Of a DNA stretch of 12,616 bases, positions 7,480 through 12,616 are shown piece after piece. The stretch is from Sulfurimonas sp. (lineage in GTDB: Bacteria > Campylobacterota > Campylobacteria > Campylobacterales > Sulfurimonadaceae). Numbering within the stretch: the first letter of the stretch is position 1; each line of letters opens with the position of its first letter. The position numbers were made by a program, and so were the translations under genes. Where the stretch lies: contig JALSKR010000188.1 in assembly GCA_026988735.1 (NCBI GenBank), forward strand, positions 1 through 12,616, read 5' to 3'. Below the pieces are notes generated by a model, which saw only the letters and a list, made by a program, of their open reading frames with translations, had not been told where the DNA came from and made no database searches.

Positions 7480-9107
7480 ATGGCTTTAATTGAGGCTACT
7501 GTGATGTCGTTGTCTATTCCGACACCAAAACGTGAGAGTACCTCTTTTGTTTGAATCTCTATGTATGCTACTGCCTGTGCACTGCTTTTGTCACCACACG
7601 AGTGTTCCGAATAGGACTTAACAGTAAAATCATTTTTGTACTTTTGCATCAGAGCATTCTTACAGGCATCAATCGGTCCGTTGCCTTCACCCTTAGATGT
7701 AATAACATCTCCATTGTATTTGTATGTTAAGCTACATGCAGCCTTTCCGTTGTCTGATGAGAGTGTAACATCTACAAAAGAGATATGCTCTTTAAGGTTA
7801 AAGTAGGTATTTTTAAAAACTTCCAATATCTCTTCGGGCTCTAACTCTCTGCCTTTTTCATCACTCAGTGCCTGCACTGCACGACCAATTTCCGGGTGCA
7901 TTGCTTTTGGTAGGTGGTACCCGTAATTGTGTTCGAGTATATAAGCAACCCCGCCTTTTCCTGATTGGGAATTAATGCGAATGATACTCTCATAGGTGCG
8001 TCCGACATCAGCCGGGTCTATCGGCAGATAAGGCACTTCCCAAAAAGGGTCCTCTTTTGCCTGCTGATAGGCAAGTCCTTTGTTTATGGCATCCTGGTGT
8101 GAACCTGAAAAAGCAGTATAGACAAGTTCTCCGACATATGGATGTCTCGGATGTGTCGGAAGTTCGGTACATGTCTCTACCACTCTTACAACTTCGTTGA
8201 TATCCGAAAAATCTAGTCCGGTGTCAATTCCCTGTGAAGTCATATTTAAAGCAAGTGTGATAATATCAACATTTCCTGTTCGCTCTCCGTTGCTCAAAAG
8301 TGTTCCCTCTACTCTGTCTGCTCCTGCCAAAAGTGCCAACTCTGTTGCTGCGATGGATGTGCCTCTGTCATTATGTGTATGTGTTGAGATGATGACATTT
8401 TCACGGTTGTCCAGGTGTCTGCCCATCCATTCTATCTGATCGGCATAAATATTCGGTGTTGCCATCTCTACTGTTGCAGGAAGGTTTATAATAACCTTTC
8501 TGTTTTCGTTTATTCCCCAGCGTGCTGTCACAGCATTGGAAATTCTTGCTGCAAAGTCCAACTCTGTTCCTGTAAAACTCTCAGGTGAGTATTCCAAAAA
8601 TATCTCTCCATTATGGTTTGCCTCATACTTTTTGACCAAATCAACACCCTCTAAGGCAAGGTCGATAATTTCATCCTGTGTTTTTGAAAAAACTATTTTT
8701 CTTTGCGCAACAGAAGTGGAATTATACAAATGAACTGTTGCTTTTTTTACACCCTCCAAGGCTTCAAAAGTTTTGGCAATCAAATGTTCTCTTGCCTGTA
8801 CAAGTACCTGAATAGTGACATCATCAGGAATGAGATTGTCATCAACAAGTTTGCGCAAAAAGTCAAATTCTACTTTTGATGCAGATGGAAAGCCCACTTC
8901 TATTTCTTTAAAACCGAGTTTGAGTAAGAGTGCGAATAATTCAAGTTTTTTGTTCATGTCCATCGGGTTAATAAGTGCCTGATTTCCATCACGTAAATCA
9001 ACACTGCACCAGATTGGAGCTTTTGTTATAGTATTGTCCGGCCATTTTCTGTCTGGCAAGTCTATCTTCGGATACGGCTTGTATTTGCCTTTAGGAATAT
9101 TTTTCAT
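7449..9107 (-). CDS. leuA: 2-isopropylmalate synthase, yeast/actinobacterial class
   Basis: LeuA condenses acetyl-CoA with 2-oxoisovalerate to form 2-isopropylmalate, the committed step of leucine synthesis. The 552 residues show an N-terminal WPDNTITKAPIW lead-in (22-33), DLRDGNQAL (37-45, metal ligand Asp40), HTHNDRG (243-249, metal ligands His243 and His245) and NGERTGN (273-279, ligand Asn279). A long TAFSGSHQDAINKG/SQSGKGGVAYI linker region (331-390) precedes a C-terminal leucine-feedback domain (about 435-552) with GEGNGPIDA and ALNR. The ligand spacing matches the Mycobacterium tuberculosis enzyme from memory, and the protein is of that class rather than the E. coli class. The start at 9107 has AGGA six bases upstream. 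The gene is read from its own apparent promoter and converges on the PBP gene. Confidence 0.96.
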   Translation of the reverse strand: MKNIPKGKYKPYPKIDLPDRKWPDNTITKAPIWCSVDLRDGNQALINPMDMNKKLELFALLLKLGFKEIEVGFPSASKVEFDFLRKLVDDNLIPDDVTIQVLVQAREHLIAKTFEALEGVKKATVHLYNSTSVAQRKIVFSKTQDEIIDLALEGVDLVKKYEANHNGEIFLEYSPESFTGTELDFAARISNAVTARWGINENRKVIINLPATVEMATPNIYADQIEWMGRHLDNRENVIISTHTHNDRGTSIAATELALLAGADRVEGTLLSNGERTGNVDIITLALNMTSQGIDTGLDFSDINEVVRVVETCTELPTHPRHPYVGELVYTAFSGSHQDAINKGLAYQQAKEDPFWEVPYLPIDPADVGRTYESIIRINSQSGKGGVAYILEHNYGYHLPKAMHPEIGRAVQALSDEKGRELEPEEILEVFKNTYFNLKEHISFVDVTLSSDNGKAACSLTYKYNGDVITSKGEGNGPIDACKNALMQKYKNDFTVKSYSEHSCGDKSSAQAVAYIEIQTKEVLSRFGVGIDNDITVASIKAMFCALNRTFD

Positions 9108-9142
9108 GAAGAATCCTTTTGTACTTGAATATTACTACACTC

Positions 9143-9152
9143 TTACATGTAA
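9143..9152. repeat. TTACATGTAA palindrome in the leuA leader
   Basis: This is a perfect ten-base palindrome, one of four in the window. It lies between the leuA -10 element and its ribosome binding site, about where transcription would start. The context CTTACATGTAATG differs from the 13-mer shared by the other three copies at one position. It could be an operator for leuA, but the other copies lie inside coding sequence, so a general genome-wide motif is equally plausible. Confidence 0.6.
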
Positions 9153-9159
9153 TGTGCGA

Positions 9160-9188
9160 ATTATATCAAAATTGGTGTTTTTTAAAAA
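9160..9188 (-). promoter_or_regulatory. Candidate leuA promoter with extended -10
   Basis: On the minus strand TATAAT (9160-9165) is preceded by TG with one spacer base, giving an extended -10 (TGATATAAT). The -35 region (about 9183-9188) is only a T-rich TTTTTA, as is common in Campylobacterota, where -35 boxes are poorly conserved. Transcription would start near 9152, giving a leader of about 45 bases, too short for an attenuator peptide. Confidence 0.6.
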
Positions 9189-9232
9189 GGATTTTACAGG
9201 TTAATGAAGAAAGTTAAGGATAATTTTTATTG

Positions 9233-9259
9233 TTTACTCTCCCGCAGGGGAGATGTAAA
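9233..9259 (-). terminator. Stem-loop immediately after glnA
   Basis: A strong inverted repeat lies directly after the glnA TAA stop. TTTAC (9233-9237) pairs with GTAAA (9255-9259), and TCTCCC (9238-9243) pairs with GGGAGA (9248-9253). The loop is GCAG and one base is bulged (9254). The 11 base pairs include a GC-rich core unusual for this AT-rich DNA. Downstream on the minus strand the sequence is CAATAAAAAT, so a classical U-run is missing. It may be a weak terminator or a 3' end-stabilising hairpin for glnA mRNA. Confidence 0.6.
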
Positions 9260-10690
9260 TTAGCACTGGTATGTAGTTTTAAACTCGTATGCTGTCGGAC
9301 GACCTTCATCTGGCCATACATCACGCTCAAATTTATAGTGCTGGTACGCTTCTATAAACTCTGATGTAAATACAGGTTTTAAGAATTCATTGTCCGCAAT
9401 AAGACCTTCTAATGCTTCACGAAGTGTGTGTGGCATTTGTGGAATATTTTTTTCACGAATCTCATCAAGAGAAAGTTCAAACAAATCTTCATCCATAGGA
9501 CCAACAGGAATTGTAGCGTGTTTGATACCGTCAAGTCCTGCCATCATCATTACAGCAAAAGCAAGATAAGGACAAGATGAAGAGTCAGGGAATCTCATCT
9601 CGATACGTGTTGCTTTTTCACCAGCACCATATGGAATACGGCAGGCTGCTGAACGGTTTTGAGAAGAGTATGTTAAAATGCTCGGTGCTTCAAAACCTGG
9701 AATAAGACGCTTGTATGAGTTTGTTGACGGATTTGTAAATGCAGCAACTGCAGCAGCATGTTTGAAGATACCACCCGCATAATGAATTGCCATTTCACTT
9801 AAATTTCCGTAATTTCCTTCTTTATAGAAAAGGTTTTTGCCATTTTTCCACAGAGACTGGTGAACATGCATTCCGTTTCCGTTATCACCATAGAGTGGTT
9901 TTGGCATAAATGTAGCAGTTTTTCCATTAAGGTGTGCTATCATTTTTACAACATACTTGTATTTTTGCACATTATCACCCGCAGTAATGATGTCACCAAA
10001 TACAATTCCTATTTCACCCTGACCCTGCGCAACTTCATGGTGACCAAGAACAACTTCAAGTCCAACTTGCTCTAAAACCTGCATCATTTCAGCACGCATA
10101 TCTACCATAGAGTCTGTTGGTGCTACTGGGAAGTAACCGCCTTTAGTCCCTGGTCTGTGTCCTGTATTGTACATTTCATCGTAAGAAGTATTTGAATTCC
10201 AATCACCCTCTTCTGTATCTACTTTGAAGCCCATCTCATTGATGTTATCAACAAATTTTACATCATCAAAAATGAAGAATTCATTTTCAGGTCCGAAGTA
10301 TGCAGCGTCAGCAATGCCAATCTCTTCAGCATATTTGAGTGCTTTTTTTGCGATAGAACGCGGACATCTTTCATATAGTTCATTTTTATAAATGTCATAT
10401 ACATCACAGATAAGAATTACAGTAGGATCAGCAGTAAAAGGATCAAGAAATGCTGTTGGAACATCTGCTTTTAAAAGCATGTCTGATTTGTTGATTGGTT
10501 GCCAGTTTTCAACTGAAGAACCGTCAAAAGGGAAACCATTTTCTAAATTTTCTGCATTTACTGCACTGTAACGGTATGTAAGGTGGTGCCATGAACCTTT
10601 AATATCACTAAATCTCAAATCTACAAATTGTACATCATTTTCATTACAAAATGTAAAGAACTCTTCTATGTTATTAACGAATTTTCCCAT
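9260..10690 (-). CDS. glnA: Glutamine synthetase type I
   Basis: GlnA makes glutamine from glutamate, ammonia and ATP in the cytoplasm and is the main entry of ammonium into biomass. The 476 residues match dodecameric GSI. Visible motifs are FDGSSV (55-60), GPENEFF (133-139) with metal-binding Glu residues, GQGEIG (223-228), [12 protein letters not shown] (270-281) with the metal-binding His, the ATP-site [17 protein letters not shown] (320-336) and [10 protein letters not shown] (362-371). The C-terminal segment that in enterobacteria reads NLYDLP with the adenylylated Tyr397 reads DLFELS here (Phe404), so covalent regulation by adenylylation is not expected, as reported for Helicobacter pylori GS. 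The start at 10690 has a strong AGGAG (10698-10702) seven bases upstream. I see no sigma-54 promoter (TGGCAC-N5-TTGCA) in the 106-base gap. Confidence 0.97.
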   Translation of the reverse strand: MGKFVNNIEEFFTFCNENDVQFVDLRFSDIKGSWHHLTYRYSAVNAENLENGFPFDGSSVENWQPINKSDMLLKADVPTAFLDPFTADPTVILICDVYDIYKNELYERCPRSIAKKALKYAEEIGIADAAYFGPENEFFIFDDVKFVDNINEMGFKVDTEEGDWNSNTSYDEMYNTGHRPGTKGGYFPVAPTDSMVDMRAEMMQVLEQVGLEVVLGHHEVAQGQGEIGIVFGDIITAGDNVQKYKYVVKMIAHLNGKTATFMPKPLYGDNGNGMHVHQSLWKNGKNLFYKEGNYGNLSEMAIHYAGGIFKHAAAVAAFTNPSTNSYKRLIPGFEAPSILTYSSQNRSAACRIPYGAGEKATRIEMRFPDSSSCPYLAFAVMMMAGLDGIKHATIPVGPMDEDLFELSLDEIREKNIPQMPHTLREALEGLIADNEFLKPVFTSEFIEAYQHYKFERDVWPDEGRPTAYEFKTTYQC

Positions 10691-10719
10691 TAATTATCTC
10701 CTGAATTTTATCTGCATGT

Positions 10720-10725
10720 AGTATA
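10720..10725 (-). promoter_or_regulatory. Candidate glnA -10 element
   Basis: TATACT on the minus strand lies about 30 bases upstream of the glnA start codon and just upstream of its strong ribosome binding site. The -35 position is not recognisable. The other candidate in the gap is a TATAAA further upstream (around 10741-10746). The gap is 106 bases long, and readthrough from the upstream EAL gene cannot be excluded. Confidence 0.4.
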
Positions 10726-10756
10726 TCTTATTAAAACAAATTTATAACTTTAGTTG

Positions 10757-10773
10757 TGATTAAAAAATAATCA
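10757..10773. promoter_or_regulatory. AT-rich dyad TGATTA-N5-TAATCA upstream of glnA
   Basis: A perfect six-base inverted repeat with a five-base A/T spacer lies in the gap between the EAL gene and glnA, roughly 30 bases upstream of the candidate glnA -10. As an RNA hairpin it would be weak, with no G/C clamp and no U-run on the minus strand, so a protein-binding operator for glnA is as likely as a terminator of the EAL gene. It does not fit an FNR/CRP box, because the half-site spacing is wrong. Confidence 0.4.
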
Positions 10774-10796
10774 ATTTTTGAGATTGTTTCAGATGG

Positions 10797-12557
10797 TTAT
10801 AACAATGCACTCACTGCGAGATGATTAGGTTCATTTTTTGCAACCTTTTTCTGACTTGCAAGTATGTGATTGATAGTCTCTTCTAAATTTACTTCTTGTC
10901 TTGCCTGTGTTATCAGTACAGAAGCACTAGCCGTAAGCAGTGGAAATTTCGTTTTTTCTTCGTTTCTGTTTTTAGAGATGATATAGCCATTTTCTTTATC
11001 TTGAGGTGAGTAAAATTCTCTGGCAGAACTTGCAAATTTTTTCAAAATTTTGTAAATTTTTTGAATATATTTTTCATAATTGTTTGCATCAATATTTTCA
11101 AAAGCTATAAAAAAGTCATCACCGCCAATATGTGCTTTAAAGGTATTTTTTGAGAGCTCTTTTCTTAAAATATCGGCAAAAAGCTGAATGATTCTGTCCC
11201 CGTTTCGAAAACCATACACATCATTGAAAGCTTTAAAGTTATCTAAATCAAAATAACAGAGTATATGTGATTTATCTGATTCTGAAGCTTTATTAATATA
11301 TTTTTCGATAACAGAATTTCCTGGAAGTTTTGTGAGTGGGTTTTGATCTCTTGCCTGTAAAACATTTTCCTCATGCATAAGGTTAATAATAGCTTTTGCC
11401 GATAAAAAACCATAATAAGAAGCATCTTTTGTAATGATAATGCCTGAAGAATCAGGATTGTTTGCAAAGAGTTCGATGAGTGTAAGCGTACTGCTATTGA
11501 TATCGGCATTTCCACAAGGATACAGAAGGTTGGCTAATTTGGAATTATTTTGCTCATTTAAAAGTAAAGACATACCATAAGGAGAGTAGAGAAACTCTTT
11601 TATGTCAGATTCTAGAAGTATACCAAGTGGTTCATTCTGGGCATTGATTATAGGTACGATTGGAATGTTTTTATTTTCTTTGAAATATTCTATAACATTA
11701 TTCATTTTTGTTTTGATTTTAAGAGGTTTTATTTGTTCTATATTTTTCATAAGCAGGGTATTTTTGTCATTATAGCGTCTGTCATTAGTGATTATATCTA
11801 TAATATTTTGATATTGAGGAAGAATTTCGTTTGTATTTTTTGTCGGTCTTTGTATCAAATAGCCCTGTGCCAAGTGACACCCTATGTCTTTACATGTAAG
11901 GTACTCTGCTTTTGTTTCAACACCCTCAGCAATTACTTTGATGCCAAGTTGAATGGCAAGATGGGTAATGTTGCGAACCATGAGCTTTTTTTTCATGTTC
12001 TTCTCAAGACCCTGCAGAAAAAATCTGTCTATCTTTATGATATCAGGTGTTGAATCATAAAGCAGTTTATATCCGGCAAACCCCATTCCAAAATCATCTA
12101 TCGCCATGGAAAAATTTTCATTTTTATAATGTTGTAATATCGTTTCAAAGTTGTATTCATTTGAAATCTCATGTCTTTCTGAAATTTCAAAGCATATATT
12201 TTCTCTTTTAATGTTGAGTTCTTTTAGAATTTTTGTTGTATTTCCTGTTGAAAAGTTTTCCATTTCCAACATTCTGTTATCAAGGTTATAAAATAACTTG
12301 ATATTTTTGTAGTCTTTTATCTGTGTATATTTTTGAAATGCTTTTTCTCTGAGTGCCAAGTCAAAAGAATACAACAGTTTTTCTTTATAAATAGTATCAA
12401 AGAGTGAAAAAATTGACTTAAACCCTATGTCTTGAAAATTTCGAAGCAGTGCTTCAACTCCATATATTTTACCAGTATGAATGTTTATTATAGGTTGAAA
12501 GGCAACATCAAGTATTTCAATGTGCTCTTTCCAGTGCTGTGTAAGTCCTGTATTCAT
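10797..12557 (-). CDS. EAL-CBS-GGDEF c-di-GMP phosphodiesterase with altered GGDDF
   Basis: This is a 586-residue soluble protein with no signal peptide or membrane helix. Order: EAL domain (about 10-250), paired CBS domains (about 270-400) and a C-terminal GGDEF domain (about 403-575). The EAL catalytic set looks complete: FQPI (20-23), EALLR (35-39), Asn91, Glu124, DDFGMG (154-159), Lys175 in IKID, EGVET (211-215) and QGY (231-233), so hydrolysis of c-di-GMP to pGpG is expected. The GGDEF site reads GGDDF (478-482), and there is no RxxD I-site (KNTF at the expected position); this domain is more likely a GTP-sensing or regulatory module than a strong cyclase. CBS pairs usually bind adenine nucleotides, so energy sensing is possible (inference). 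The ribosome binding site is weak (AAAGAG, far from the ATG at 12557). It contains one TTACATGTAA palindrome. Confidence 0.93.
   Translation of the reverse strand: MNTGLTQHWKEHIEILDVAFQPIINIHTGKIYGVEALLRNFQDIGFKSIFSLFDTIYKEKLLYSFDLALREKAFQKYTQIKDYKNIKLFYNLDNRMLEMENFSTGNTTKILKELNIKRENICFEISERHEISNEYNFETILQHYKNENFSMAIDDFGMGFAGYKLLYDSTPDIIKIDRFFLQGLEKNMKKKLMVRNITHLAIQLGIKVIAEGVETKAEYLTCKDIGCHLAQGYLIQRPTKNTNEILPQYQNIIDIITNDRRYNDKNTLLMKNIEQIKPLKIKTKMNNVIEYFKENKNIPIVPIINAQNEPLGILLESDIKEFLYSPYGMSLLLNEQNNSKLANLLYPCGNADINSSTLTLIELFANNPDSSGIIITKDASYYGFLSAKAIINLMHEENVLQARDQNPLTKLPGNSVIEKYINKASESDKSHILCYFDLDNFKAFNDVYGFRNGDRIIQLFADILRKELSKNTFKAHIGGDDFFIAFENIDANNYEKYIQKIYKILKKFASSAREFYSPQDKENGYIISKNRNEEKTKFPLLTASASVLITQARQEVNLEETINHILASQKKVAKNEPNHLAVSALL
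11890..11899. repeat. TTACATGTAA palindrome, copy in the EAL gene
   Basis: A perfect palindrome; on the minus strand (the coding strand here) the 13-mer CTTACATGTAAAG is complete and encodes Leu-Thr-Cys-Lys (residues 220-223 of the EAL protein). Confidence 0.6.
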
Positions 12558-12608
12558 TATTTTATATATCTCTTTCTCTGGGAATCTTTTATTTTTGCAA
12601 TGTCGACG

Positions 12609-12614
12609 ATTATA
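12609..12614 (-). promoter_or_regulatory. Candidate -10 of the EAL-CBS-GGDEF gene
   Basis: A perfect TATAAT on the minus strand lies at the very edge of the window, about 50 bases upstream of the start codon. The -35 region is outside the window, so the assignment rests on the -10 match and position alone. Confidence 0.4.
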
Positions 12615-12616
12615 AA

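Noticed and set aside
9108..9259. Leucine leader peptide, attenuator or T-box before leuA
   Set aside because: The likely leader is only about 45 bases, with no run of Leu codons and no antiterminator pairing.
10757..10773. FNR/CRP-type box upstream of glnA
   Set aside because: TTGAT and ATCA half-sites are present, but nine bases separate them instead of four.
10691..10796. Sigma-54 promoter for glnA
   Set aside because: No TGGCAC-N5-TTGCA or close variant is found on the minus strand in the gap.
11733..12053. Open frame of 106 codons on the plus strand
   Set aside because: Antisense to the EAL domain, which is clearly the coding strand; the hydrophobic Cys/Phe/Tyr-rich translation is typical of shadow frames in AT-rich DNA.
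1..12616. Mobile element, CRISPR array, toxin-antitoxin or defence system
   Set aside because: No transposase, integrase, direct-repeat array, tRNA-linked attachment site or small paired toxin-antitoxin genes were seen; all long frames are assigned to known families.

Overview
The window looks like chromosomal DNA from a Campylobacterota (Epsilonproteobacteria) bacterium, probably a Sulfurimonas-like genus. The reasons are low GC, gene junctions that mostly overlap by 1-11 bases, a Maf protein of the divergent Helicobacter/Campylobacter type, a glutamine synthetase without the adenylylation tyrosine, and a high density of membrane-bound c-di-GMP enzymes. The genus is an inference from recognisable protein sequence, not from a marker gene.

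Layout. Positions 1-7442 form one tightly packed plus-strand cluster of seven genes. In order these are the 3' end of a small membrane protein gene, maf, two related PAS-GGDEF diguanylate cyclase genes, a bioF-type gene, an orphan Dpp/Opp-like ABC ATPase gene, and a class A penicillin-binding protein gene. Every junction overlaps by 1 to 11 bases, so translational coupling is likely. The cluster converges on leuA (minus strand), with only six bases between the two stop codons. Upstream of leuA on the minus strand lie glnA and then an EAL-CBS-GGDEF gene. These three are separated by real intergenic gaps (152 and 106 bases) and probably have their own promoters. No gene-free stretch exceeds 300 bases.

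Functional picture. Two intact-looking diguanylate cyclases with product-inhibition sites are coupled to genes for nucleotide housekeeping (Maf), cofactor synthesis (BioF) and cell-wall synthesis (PBP1A). An intact-looking c-di-GMP phosphodiesterase lies on the other strand about 7 kb away. LeuA and GlnA are ordinary amino-acid metabolism enzymes, but LeuA is of the yeast/actinobacterial class, and GlnA has Phe at the usual adenylylation position.

The strongest unexplained signal is a perfect palindrome, TTACATGTAA. It occurs four times in the window (about 0.04 expected by a rough hand estimate). Three copies share the longer 13-mer CTTACATGTAAAG, and the fourth sits in the leuA leader. I found no mobile element, CRISPR array, tRNA, rRNA or defence system.
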